Shown here: piece by piece, positions 1 through 8,001 of the stretch
How the letters are laid out: each line of letters starts with the position of its first letter
Numbering within the stretch: position 1 is the stretch's first letter
DNA from: UBA7332 sp051648105
Lineage (GTDB): Bacteria > Bacteroidota > Bacteroidia > Bacteroidales > UBA7332
DNA length: 52,146 bases
Reading direction: 5' to 3'
Assembly: GCA_051648105.1 (NCBI GenBank)
Contig: JBOFEN010000031.1
Coordinates: forward strand, 1-52,146
Translations under genes and position numbers: made by a program
The notes under the pieces: generated by a model
What the model saw: the letters and a program-made list of their open reading frames with translations, nothing else
What the model was told of the DNA's origin: nothing
Databases searched by the model: none

Positions 1-481
1 CAACCAAACTTCGGGATAATAAACTTAAAGTCAACTAATATCAGGAATATATATAACCAAGTCAACTTGTCGAAGGTATAAGACATACAAGTAGTCAACC
101 TAAATCAGGATACTACAAATAGAGTCTCCATATTTAACAAATCACTATTAATGAAATGGTGAAATTCCCTCACAGAGTCTTAGTTTTGACTGGTTTCTAT
201 CGCCACATCGCCACACCCTATAATAATCAGATTGTTAAGTGTGGCGATAGGGTGTGGTGATAGGTGGCAATAGAATTCTATCGCCACAATAATTTTTATC
301 TTAAATAAGGAGGTACTATTAGGAAATAAATCTAAGTTTTCAGTGAACAATTGCGTTATATAGTGATAGTAAAGTAAAATAGAGGTCTCTAATTTGTTAA
401 CACGTTCTGATGTAGATAGAAAAAACAGATTTTTTTCTCACAGAGTTTGAAATTTGATGGTGGTAAGTGGATTTTACAAAA
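1..481 (-). repeat. Word-array intergenic element, copy A (inverted)
   Basis: Copy A of a three-copy element, read on the minus strand and possibly cut by the window edge. ACTCTGTGAG boxes lie at 446-437 and 178-169 (minus), 268 bp apart. Between them are six 9-mers of the word TGGCGATAG in the pattern + - - - + + (plus-strand spans 278-286, 265-273, 255-263, 242-250, 205-213, 197-205). Three are exact and three differ by one or two bases. An isolated seventh box at 411-419 is TGTAGATAG, the word of copy C. The end at 481 (TTTTGTAAAATCCA on minus) matches the left end of copy C. Beyond the inner ACTCTGTGAG the sequence follows B and C as far as TTTGTTAAAT and then diverges: positions 28-110 carry AGTCAAC words instead of the GCCTAA words of B and C. 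No ORF is visible. Its function is not known. Confidence 0.82.
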
Positions 482-619
482 TGAGTAACACTCAGTGTTT
501 TATTTGACTTTGTGCAAATCTGACTCTAGAAGGATGGGGGACATTTAATAGTCGATAGTATTCAAATATATGTTTGCAATAATCGTATGAACATATATAG
601 TTAAAATATTGTTGTATGG

Positions 620-649
620 TTGACAAGATTGCTGTTTTTAGTATTTTTG
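620..649 (+). promoter_or_regulatory. Candidate promoter of the XRE-ImmA/IrrE gene
   Basis: TATTTTTG at 642-649 fits the Bacteroidetes -7 box TAnnTTTG. TTGACA at 620-625 lies 16 bp before the TATTTT core, so the region also reads as a sigma70-type promoter. The ATG follows 25 bp after the box. The call rests on the sequence match only. Confidence 0.45.
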
Positions 650-673
650 TAAACCCAATAACCTAATTACAAT

Positions 674-1726
674 ATGGAACAGATACTAGCACAACGATTA
701 AAATCAGCCAGACTTATGAACTGCCTTTCGATGGACGCCTTATGCGAGCGTATAGGGAATGTTGTATCAAAACAGGCTATTTCTAAATATGAAAATGGCA
801 GAATGATTCCTGATAGTACTGTCTTAATTGCTTTATCAAACGCATTAGGTGTTACTATGGATTATCTCTTTAGACCCTACAAGCTTGAGTTTCCTGAAGT
901 AGAATTCAGAAAGAGAAGCAAGTTAGGTTCTTTAAATATCCAAAGTATCAAGGAACATGTAAGAGATCATATTGAGCGATATTTTGAAATTGAAAATATG
1001 CTTGAACTTAATAATGATTTCAATATTGATTTCTCTAATATAATCATTCAATCTGCAGAAGATGTGAAATGTCAAGCTAAGCGCTTGAGAGATTTATGGA
1101 ATCTAGGGGAGGATGGTATAAGCAGTATAGTCTCTATCTTGGAGGAGAATAACATCAAAGTTATTGAATTAGATAGTTCTGAGAGTTTTGATGCTCTAAG
1201 TGGTTTTATCAATAAAAAGAGCCCTATAATAGTTCTAAACAAAAACTTCTCAGCCGAAAGATTACGCTTTACTGCTCTTCATGAATTAGGACATCTACTT
1301 TTGAGCTTTGATGATATATTTTCTAATAAAGAGGTAGAATCCTTTTGTAATCTTTTTGCAAATGAAATGCTTATTCCTAGTAGGCAGTTTATAAAATTAA
1401 TCGGCGCTTCACGCAGGGAGATATCATTACAGGAGCTAATACCTATTCAAAAACAATTTGGAATATCTATCGATGCATTGATGTATAAGGCTATGGAGCT
1501 TAATATTATTACCAACAATAGATATAAGGGGTATTGTATTAAGAAAAATCAATATCCAGAATTAAAAGCTCAGGTTCTTGAGAGTCGCTTTCCTAAAGAA
1601 TCTTCTGATCGATTTATTGCATTGGTATTTCGTGCTATCTCAGATGATATTATATCAATATCGAAGGCCGCTTCACTACTAGGTATATCTATACAAGAGG
1701 TAAGGTCTACATTAAACTATATCTGA
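674..1726 (+). CDS. XRE-family regulator fused to ImmA/IrrE metalloprotease
   Basis: A 350-residue cytoplasmic protein. An XRE helix-turn-helix fills residues 5-65 (SKQAISKYENG is the recognition-helix region). A ImmA/IrrE (COG2856, DUF955) zinc peptidase domain spans about 130-240, with HELGH at 203-207 and a downstream FANEMLIP segment that supplies the usual third ligand. In this family (ImmA of ICEBs1, IrrE/PprI) the peptidase cleaves a repressor, and proteins that carry both domains often partner a toxin-like gene. The stop is separated by one base from the ATG of a PIN nuclease gene, so the two are co-transcribed and probably form a regulator/effector or toxin-antitoxin pair. Copy A of the word-array element lies just upstream. 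The domain call is firm; the partner role is inferred. Confidence 0.88.
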   Translation: MEQILAQRLKSARLMNCLSMDALCERIGNVVSKQAISKYENGRMIPDSTVLIALSNALGVTMDYLFRPYKLEFPEVEFRKRSKLGSLNIQSIKEHVRDHIERYFEIENMLELNNDFNIDFSNIIIQSAEDVKCQAKRLRDLWNLGEDGISSIVSILEENNIKVIELDSSESFDALSGFINKKSPIIVLNKNFSAERLRFTALHELGHLLLSFDDIFSNKEVESFCNLFANEMLIPSRQFIKLIGASRREISLQELIPIQKQFGISIDALMYKAMELNIITNNRYKGYCIKKNQYPELKAQVLESRFPKESSDRFIALVFRAISDDIISISKAASLLGISIQEVRSTLNYI

Positions 1727-1727
1727 T

Positions 1728-2234
1728 ATGGAAACAGTTGTAGTTAATGACACTAATATCTTTATTGATCTATTATCAATCAATCTATTAGATGAATTCT
1801 TCCATCTCCCATTAGATATTCATACCAATGATTTTATAATTAACGAATTAACTGAATCTAACCAACGGGACAAGATCTTATCTTATAGCCCTGGTAAATT
1901 ATTTATAAAAAGATATTCAGCAATAGAAGTTGCTGATATTGTTGCATTTCATTCTACTTGTGAGAATAATGTTTCTTTTGCAGATTGTTCAGTATGGCTA
2001 TATGCAAAACAAAACAAATTTCGATTATTAACTGGCGATGGAAAGCTACGAAAATCTGCAACTGCTTCTGGGACTACAGTCAGTGGGATACTATTTATTT
2101 TCGATTTAATGGTTGATTTATCTATAATATCCCCAGAAATGGGATGTGAAAAACTAAACGAGTTATTTAAAGTCAATAAGCGCCTCCCTTCTGAAGAGGT
2201 AAAGAAGCGATTAATCAAATGGAGAAAAGATTAA
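1728..2234 (+). CDS. PIN-domain ribonuclease-like protein
   Basis: A 168-residue PIN-fold protein. The four expected acidic positions can be seen: D8 in VVNDTNIF, E40 in INELTES, D86 in FADCSVW and D104 in LLTGDGKL. PIN domains of this size are Mg-dependent RNases and are often toxins. It begins one base after the stop of the XRE-ImmA/IrrE gene, which makes that protein its likely controller. No VapB-like small antitoxin is present, so this is not an ordinary VapBC locus. Target and toxicity are unknown. Confidence 0.8.
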   Translation: METVVVNDTNIFIDLLSINLLDEFFHLPLDIHTNDFIINELTESNQRDKILSYSPGKLFIKRYSAIEVADIVAFHSTCENNVSFADCSVWLYAKQNKFRLLTGDGKLRKSATASGTTVSGILFIFDLMVDLSIISPEMGCEKLNELFKVNKRLPSEEVKKRLIKWRKD

Positions 2235-2687
2235 TCGCGGAATATGGGATTAATGGGAGTCACCGGAGTTGGTGATATCTAAACACTTTTGTATAGAACA
2301 TTGTACTCATGTATGAGGTGGTCTACCTCTACAAATATTCCTTATGCAATGTATTAAGTGCTGGCTCACTTTGTAGGTTATGTAATTGAGTATAGCCGGC
2401 ACTATTGTTGGTTATCAGTAGAACTTGACATCCAATTTAAGAAGATATTTAAACCGAACTATTTCTCACTGTAGGTTTTATAGGTTGAGTGTGTAACCAA
2501 TAATCCCATATACAATACTTAAAATACTAATATTAATAGCTAGATTTGCAAAGGTTACGATAGTATCTGCTCTCAGTTTGATAGAGGGTTGAGGTGATAT
2601 CAAGACCGATATAGGTGGGATAGTCTTTAGATGCTACTTTATATAAAAACCCTTTTGTTTATTCATAGCCATAATACCAGTTGAAAA
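2235..2687. other. Gene-free region with a split inverted repeat
   Basis: A 453-bp non-coding stretch. An 11-base inverted repeat (ATATGGGATTA near 2241 and its complement near 2505) brackets about 250 bp. A small palindromic segment, GTCACCGGAGTTGGTGAT, lies near 2259. No ORF with recognisable content was found. No perfect TAnnTTTG box was seen for the downstream GH110 gene; TACTTTAT near 2634 is the nearest match. Confidence 0.4.
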
Positions 2688-4535
2688 ATGAAACATTTAC
2701 TCTTTGTACTCTTATTCTCATTTACTTTGTTGTTGTCCGCTAAAGATGTGACTTTCAGTATGTCTGACTTTGGGGTTAGACCGAATAGCTCTGAGAACTC
2801 TTCTCCTTTGGTTGAGAGGGCCCTTTGGGAAATAAGTAATAGGATTGGAGTGGGGGATAATATTGTAATTGAGTTTGAAAAGGGTACATATAACTTCTAT
2901 CCTGATGGTTCGGCTCAGAAAGAGTACTATGTATCTAATCATGATCAGGTAAACCCCAAGTTTGTTGGTATAGCAATTGAGAATTTGAATAATGTGACTC
3001 TCGATGGCAAAGGTTCGGACTTCTTATTTCATGGAAGGATGTTGCCGGTTTCTGTTGTTGGCGATTCTACTATTACTCTTAAGAACTTTAATATTGATTT
3101 CCCTAATCCACATATCGCTCAAGTAGAGGTATTATTCAATAACCCTCAAACAGGGGAGGTGGTTTATGAGATCGCTCCTTGGGTAAACTATAGGATAGAG
3201 GGTGGTAATCTGACTGTTTTTGGGGATGGGTGGAGCCATACGCCATCATGGGGTATTGCTTTTGAGCAGAAGACAAAGCATCTTGTTTACAACTCTAGTG
3301 ATATAGCTTTAGGCGTGAAGGGTGTAGAGGAGATTGCCCCACGAAGAATACGTTCTAAGAGTTGGAAGAATGAGAAACTTATTCCTGGTACTGTTATCGC
3401 AATGAGGAGCTATAACAGGCCTACTCCTGGTGTATTTATTACTCACTCAAAGGATGTTGTTCTCGAGGGTATAAATATTCACTATGCTGAAGGTATGGGG
3501 TTGTTGGCTCAAATGAGTGAGAATATCACTTTGGATCGTTTTAATGTCTCTCTACGAGGTGAAAATGACCCTCGGTATTTCACAACTCAGGCTGATGCAA
3601 CTCACTTCTCGGCTTGTAAAGGGTATATCCGATCTGTGAATGGGGTATATGAAAATATGATGGATGATGCAATCAATGTACATGGTACATATTTGAATAT
3701 CAAGCGTATGGTGAATGCAACAACTGTTGAGGCTGCTTATATGCATCCTCAAGCTTGGGGATTTCAATGGGGGACTATTGGTGATGAAGTTCAGTTTGTA
3801 TCATCCAAAACTATGGAGCTGTTTGATGGGGTAAATAGGATTGTTTCGATAAAAGCAGTAGATAAACCTACGGAGCATGGGGCTAAGGTTTTTGAGATAG
3901 AATTTGAAGATAATCTTCCTTTTAGCTTTGATGAGAGCTCTCCTGTGGGTATAGAAAACCTAACTTGGACTCCAGAGGTTTACTTTGCTAACAATGTGAT
4001 TCGTAATAACCGTGCACGAGGAACTCTCTTTAGTACACCTAAAAGGACTATCGTCGAAAATAATATCTTTGATCACACTTCGGGAACAGCGATTTTGCTT
4101 TGTGGGGATTGTAATGGATGGTATGAGACTGGCGCTTGCAGGGAGGTGATAATACGCAATAATAGTTTTAAGAATTCACTGACTAGCCAGTTCCAATTCA
4201 CAAATGCTGTTATCTCGATCTATCCGGAGATACCAAATCTGAAAGATCAGAAGAGGTACTTTCATGGTGGCAGTGGTAAGGGTGTTACTATAGAGAATAA
4301 TTTGTTTGAAGTATTCGATGCTCCGCTCGTTTATGCCAAATCGATAGATGGGCTCAGCTTCCGCAATAATAGTATCATTCGTAATAGTGATTATCCTGCT
4401 TTTCACTGGAATAATAAGCCTTTTTTCTTTGAACGAGCAACGAATGTTATTGTAGAGAAGAACAGTATTAAGTTTGATATGGATGTTGATGTAAGAGTGT
4501 CTGATTCTGAATTAAATAGGATAACAATTAAATAG
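2688..4535 (+). CDS. glaB: GH110 alpha-1,3-galactosidase (GlaB-like), secreted
   Basis: A 615-residue beta-helix enzyme with an N-terminal signal peptide (about residues 1-18). It matches Bacteroides GH110 enzymes, which remove terminal alpha-1,3-galactose from blood-group B or linear alpha-Gal glycans. The three catalytic aspartates known for GH110 are in place: D303 in QADATHFS and D326/D327 in MMDDAIN. Their 23-residue spacing equals that of the characterised Pseudoalteromonas enzyme (D321, D344, D345, from memory). Right-handed beta-helix repeats rich in Asn follow (VIRNNR, VENNIF, IRNNSF, IENNLF). It stands alone, not beside a susCD pair. Subfamily A versus B, and so branched versus linear specificity, cannot be fixed by reading; B is favoured. 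Confidence 0.87.
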   Translation: MKHLLFVLLFSFTLLLSAKDVTFSMSDFGVRPNSSENSSPLVERALWEISNRIGVGDNIVIEFEKGTYNFYPDGSAQKEYYVSNHDQVNPKFVGIAIENLNNVTLDGKGSDFLFHGRMLPVSVVGDSTITLKNFNIDFPNPHIAQVEVLFNNPQTGEVVYEIAPWVNYRIEGGNLTVFGDGWSHTPSWGIAFEQKTKHLVYNSSDIALGVKGVEEIAPRRIRSKSWKNEKLIPGTVIAMRSYNRPTPGVFITHSKDVVLEGINIHYAEGMGLLAQMSENITLDRFNVSLRGENDPRYFTTQADATHFSACKGYIRSVNGVYENMMDDAINVHGTYLNIKRMVNATTVEAAYMHPQAWGFQWGTIGDEVQFVSSKTMELFDGVNRIVSIKAVDKPTEHGAKVFEIEFEDNLPFSFDESSPVGIENLTWTPEVYFANNVIRNNRARGTLFSTPKRTIVENNIFDHTSGTAILLCGDCNGWYETGACREVIIRNNSFKNSLTSQFQFTNAVISIYPEIPNLKDQKRYFHGGSGKGVTIENNLFEVFDAPLVYAKSIDGLSFRNNSIIRNSDYPAFHWNNKPFFFERATNVIVEKNSIKFDMDVDVRVSDSELNRITIK

Positions 4536-4648
4536 TTTCACTTGATTGTGATATCTCTATAGCGGGTGTGTATAAAAAGATTTGGATCTGATTAATACTC
4601 AGACCTAATAGCTTGTTTGTTACTATTGATGAATATAATTTGTTGATA

Positions 4649-5107
4649 ATGAAGAGGAAATTGATCGTGTTTATTCAGGTGGCCATAGTTCTTTGGGGTT
4701 TTGCTGTAGTTGCTTTCCTGCTTTGGGTTCCAACTACAGAGGGAAGAGCTACAGGTATGGATTTGGTAGGTATATATCTTGATCCATTTATTTTGTATAT
4801 GTATTCTGCCTCATTAGCCTTTTTTATTGCATTATATAAGGTATTCAAACTACTAGGCTATGTAGGAGAAGATAAACTCTATACTTCAAATTCTGTTAAG
4901 GCTTTGAAGTGCATAAAGTATTGTTCTATAGTAGAGGCTGCTCTTTTTATTGCGGCAGGGATTTACATAAGATTCTCACACAATAGTGGTGATGACCCAG
5001 TGGGTTTTCTTGCCATCTGTGCCGTTGTTACTTTGATATCAATTGTTGTTGCCTTTGTTGCGTCTAAATTGGAGAGTATTATTGGCTGTGGGAAAACTAT
5101 TCACTGA
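4649..5107 (+). CDS. DUF2975-family membrane protein
   Basis: About 152 residues with four predicted transmembrane helices (near residues 8-28, 45-65, 85-105 and 120-140 of the shorter form). The pattern MKRKLIVFIQVAIVLWG, VFKLLGYVG and ALKCIKYC is typical of Bacteroidetes DUF2975 proteins, whose function is unknown and which often sit beside a small HTH regulator; none is present here. The ATG at 4649 is preferred to the in-frame ATG at 4613 because family members begin at MKRK. The gene ends inside a terminator hairpin. Confidence 0.7.
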   Translation: MKRKLIVFIQVAIVLWGFAVVAFLLWVPTTEGRATGMDLVGIYLDPFILYMYSASLAFFIALYKVFKLLGYVGEDKLYTSNSVKALKCIKYCSIVEAALFIAAGIYIRFSHNSGDDPVGFLAICAVVTLISIVVAFVASKLESIIGCGKTIH

Positions 5108-5128
5108 GGTGATTCCAACCTCAGTGAA
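5100..5128. terminator. Hairpin between convergent DUF2975 and fic genes
   Basis: A 10-bp perfect stem (TTCACTGAGG / CCTCAGTGAA) with a 9-base loop, overlapping the stop codon of the DUF2975 gene. It lies between two convergent genes and so can serve both strands. Confidence 0.65.
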
Positions 5129-5139
5129 CTTATATTACA

Positions 5140-6096
5140 CTACTTAATCTTACTGTACCTAGTTTTAGTCTTGTCGCCCTCCTTTTGGAATAGTCCAAGC
5201 TCTATACCTTTCTTTAAGTCTCTACTTGCAGTTGCAGATGATATCTCTTTGAATAGCATCATATACTCTTTGCGAGTAAACTGCTCACTCCCATTTAACA
5301 TAAAGTATTCTATTCGGTCTATATCCTTTATTATTCTGGCTTTATAGTCTAATAGTTTCTCTAGAGAGTCATCAATTATTCTAAGCATATACTCTATGAA
5401 GTGTGTAGATTCACCCTCCTTGTCACTTATTGCTAATGCATTATAGTATGTCTCTTGATTCTTACTTATCAACGTCTCAAAAGGGATATATTCAAAGAGT
5501 GGATATCTATCCATAAGTATAACACTTTGCCAAAGGCGCCCCATTCTTCCATTGCCATCAATAAAAGGGTGTATGAACTCCATTTCATAGTGAAAGACAC
5601 AGCTCTTTATTAATGCAATCTCATCCTCACTCTTTAAATAATCAAAGAGCTCTTTCATCAAGAATGGCACATTCTCATGTGGAGGTGCAACGTGTGCAAT
5701 AACATCACCTTTTGCTATCCCAACAGCTCTTCTTCTATATGATCCTGCACTCTCAATTAGCCCTCCAACAAACAGCTTATGAGCATGCAAGAAGTTATCT
5801 TCGGAGTAGTATTTTAGATTAGATATATTGTCGTAAACCTCTATTGCATTCTTAACCTCGATAATGTCTTTCTGAGGACCAATCACATGTTTATTCTCAA
5901 TGATAGAGGTTATTTGATCCTCAGATAAACTATTACCTTCTATATTTAAAGAAGAGTGTATTGTTTTAATCCTATTCTGTTTCCTCAATTGAGGGTTCTG
6001 CTTATCTAAGTACTTTGCATTTATTTCTCCTATCTTTTCAGAGATAGATGTAATCAATCTGAGAATCTCTGACGTTATTTTGTATGGTGGGTTCAT
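5140..6096 (-). CDS. Fic-family AMPylase-like protein
   Basis: About 318 residues. The Fic core motif HPFIDGNGRMGR lies at residues 176-187, with the catalytic His first. Upstream, SSLNIEGN (residues 48-55) fits the inhibitory motif [S/T]xxxE[G/N], so the protein carries its own N-terminal autoinhibitory helix (class II type) and needs no separate antitoxin. A C-terminal winged-helix-like segment (about 265-318) follows. Fic proteins transfer AMP or other nucleotides to Ser/Thr/Tyr of target proteins. The start at 6096 (MNPPYKIT) fits family members; an ORF extension to 6195 has an unusual N-terminus. The target is unknown. Confidence 0.85.
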   Translation of the reverse strand: MNPPYKITSEILRLITSISEKIGEINAKYLDKQNPQLRKQNRIKTIHSSLNIEGNSLSEDQITSIIENKHVIGPQKDIIEVKNAIEVYDNISNLKYYSEDNFLHAHKLFVGGLIESAGSYRRRAVGIAKGDVIAHVAPPHENVPFLMKELFDYLKSEDEIALIKSCVFHYEMEFIHPFIDGNGRMGRLWQSVILMDRYPLFEYIPFETLISKNQETYYNALAISDKEGESTHFIEYMLRIIDDSLEKLLDYKARIIKDIDRIEYFMLNGSEQFTRKEYMMLFKEISSATASRDLKKGIELGLFQKEGDKTKTRYSKIK

Positions 6097-6207
6097 AAGC
6101 GTGATAGTATCATTTGATAGTATCAAAGATAGTACATCTTTATTAATCATGAACAATAGATGGAGAATTATAGTCGAATAGATGTATGCCACCACTATTA
6201 CTATATG

Positions 6208-6711
6208 TTAGAAATCAAGCTGGTAGGCCAACCTTAGAGCTCCATCTTCAAGAGTGATAATGCCACAATAGGTGAATCCAAATTTTGATACAACACGTTG
6301 CATTGCTAAGTTCTGGTGGTGAGTATCTATTCGTATACTATTTATACCTCTGGCACTAGCCATCTCTTTTGTATATGACAAAATCTGCCCAGCTATATTA
6401 CGGCCTTTCATATCACTCCTCACAGCGATACGATGTATAACAACATATGCATTATCTGATAACCATTTACCATCAATATTGTTATACGTTTTCTCTCCAT
6501 CAAAAGAGATCATAGCAGTTGCAACGATCACCCCATCCAAAGTGAAAACATAACTATTATTGGACTCCATGTCATCAATAAACACCGACTCATCAGGATA
6601 ACCATTCTGCCACTGATCAATACCCCGAGCTTTGAAATCCTCTTGAGCCAGCCTCACAATAACCATAATTGCTTTTATATCCTCTGGTGTAGTTCTTCTA
6701 GCTTGTATCAT
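6208..6711 (-). CDS. GNAT-family N-acetyltransferase
   Basis: A 167-residue GNAT fold. The acetyl-CoA loop region reads VRSDMKGRNIAGQILSY (a degenerate R/Q-x-x-G-x-G/A), followed by SIRIDTHHQN and RVVSKFGFTYCGII, the usual late strands and helix. It lies 111 bp upstream of the Fic start on the same strand and may share its transcript. The substrate cannot be told; family members acetylate antibiotics, amino acids or protein N-termini. Confidence 0.8.
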   Translation of the reverse strand: MIQARRTTPEDIKAIMVIVRLAQEDFKARGIDQWQNGYPDESVFIDDMESNNSYVFTLDGVIVATAMISFDGEKTYNNIDGKWLSDNAYVVIHRIAVRSDMKGRNIAGQILSYTKEMASARGINSIRIDTHHQNLAMQRVVSKFGFTYCGIITLEDGALRLAYQLDF

Positions 6712-6861
6712 ATTAATTGACCTATTGATTTGTTGAGATACTAATATGTATATATTTTTTGAATAACAGACATTAATGTCGTATTATTGAGCTAAATTTC
6801 AGCTTTCAACTATTCAACAACAAATAGTAGCAGAGTGTTGTGAGTAGTTTGAGTATTATTT

Positions 6862-7626
6862 ATGGATACACTAAATCTAAGAACTATGTATACAGACCTA
6901 TGTAAAGTGAGTTATGGTTACGTTATTGATAAGGAGTACAAAGTGGCAATACTTCCTTGGGGTGCTACAGAACCGCATAACTACCATCTGCCCTACACCA
7001 CCGATGCTATACTATCGCATGCTATATCTGTGGATGCAGCCAATGCTGCATTTGAGAAGGATAAGAGTTTGGCTATGGTGTTGCCTCCTGTTTATTATGG
7101 ATCACAAAATCCAGGGCAACGCCAACTTCCATTCTGCATTCACGGTAGATATGAGACTCAGTATGCAATACTTTTGGATATTGTAGAGTCGCTACGCTAT
7201 CAGGGTATCAATAAACTTATAATAGTGAATGGTCATGGTGGCAACTCGTTTAAGAATATGATTCGCGATTTGGCTGTTCTACATCCCGACTTTCTAGCTT
7301 GTAGTTGTGAATGGTATACGCTTGCCAAAGAGTGTGACTTCTTTGAGGAGTTGGGTGAGCACGCTAATGAGTTAGAGACCTCTGTGATGCTTTATTATCA
7401 TCCAGACTTAGTTGATATGACTCAAGCGGGAATGGGTAAGAGTCGTTCTCCGAAACTAAAACCTCTTGCTAATGGAACTGTTTGGATGCCTAGAAACTGG
7501 AGTGAGGTATCTGAGGATACAGGTATTGGTAATCCATATAAGTCAACAGCCGAGAAGGGGGAGCGTTTTGTCGAGGCTGTCATCAAGCGTTTGGCAAATG
7601 CAATCTGCGATATAGCAAACTACTAG
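6862..7626 (+). CDS. Creatininase-family amidohydrolase
   Basis: A 254-residue creatininase/creatinine amidohydrolase fold. Metal-site motifs seen are GATEPHNYHLPYTTD (E37, H39, D48), NGHGGN (H125) and GEHANELETS (E170/E172). In this family (creatininase, MftE-like peptidases, FAPy deformylases) two divalent metals hydrolyse cyclic amides or C-terminal peptide bonds. No creatine or mycofactocin genes lie nearby, so creatininase activity itself is not supported. It is transcribed alone; strong hairpins follow at 7752-7842. Confidence 0.82.
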   Translation: MDTLNLRTMYTDLCKVSYGYVIDKEYKVAILPWGATEPHNYHLPYTTDAILSHAISVDAANAAFEKDKSLAMVLPPVYYGSQNPGQRQLPFCIHGRYETQYAILLDIVESLRYQGINKLIIVNGHGGNSFKNMIRDLAVLHPDFLACSCEWYTLAKECDFFEELGEHANELETSVMLYYHPDLVDMTQAGMGKSRSPKLKPLANGTVWMPRNWSEVSEDTGIGNPYKSTAEKGERFVEAVIKRLANAICDIANY

Positions 7627-7751
7627 TAGTACTAGTATTGCTGTCTGATAAAAGTCTCTAATAGTCAATAGTAAAGGCAAAGATAAAAAGAGTTGAATAT
7701 TTTGCTCCCTAGTTATATATATAGGATGTAGGTAGTCAATAAATTGGAAAT

Positions 7752-7842
7752 AGGAGTTTTTGGTGAATGTATTATCAATTCACCAAAAACTCCTTCTAGT
7801 CACCTCAATACAGAGGTTGCTTAGAAGGAGAGTTTTTGTTTT
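7752..7842. terminator. Two overlapping, mutually exclusive hairpins
   Basis: Hairpin 1: a 17-bp stem, 7752-7768 with 7778-7794 (AGGAGTTTTTGGTGAAT and its complement). Hairpin 2: 7785-7798 (AAAAACTCCTTCTA) with 7822-7837 (two-base bulge), plus an inner ACCTC/GAGGT stem, ending in a T-rich tail. Bases 7785-7794 belong to both, so only one can form at a time. On the plus strand this lies about 125 bp after the creatininase gene; on the minus strand about 160 bp after the PD-(D/E)XK gene. The last 29 bases recur at 9260-9288. Confidence 0.6.
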
Positions 7843-8001
7843 ATGTCGTTACTTTAGATATAAATCTTTGTGCTTCTTACTGTGTTAGTAATAAGAGATG
7901 TAAGTGTTTGCATGGACTAATTATTGAGGTGGTAAATTCTACGGATGTGGTAAAGCAAAGCTTTTTTTATATATGTTAAACTCTACTATTCATTTATATA
8001 T

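Noticed and set aside
169..446. CRISPR array
   Set aside because: The repeated 9-mers are in both orientations, closely and unevenly spaced, without unique 30-bp spacers, and no cas gene is in the window.
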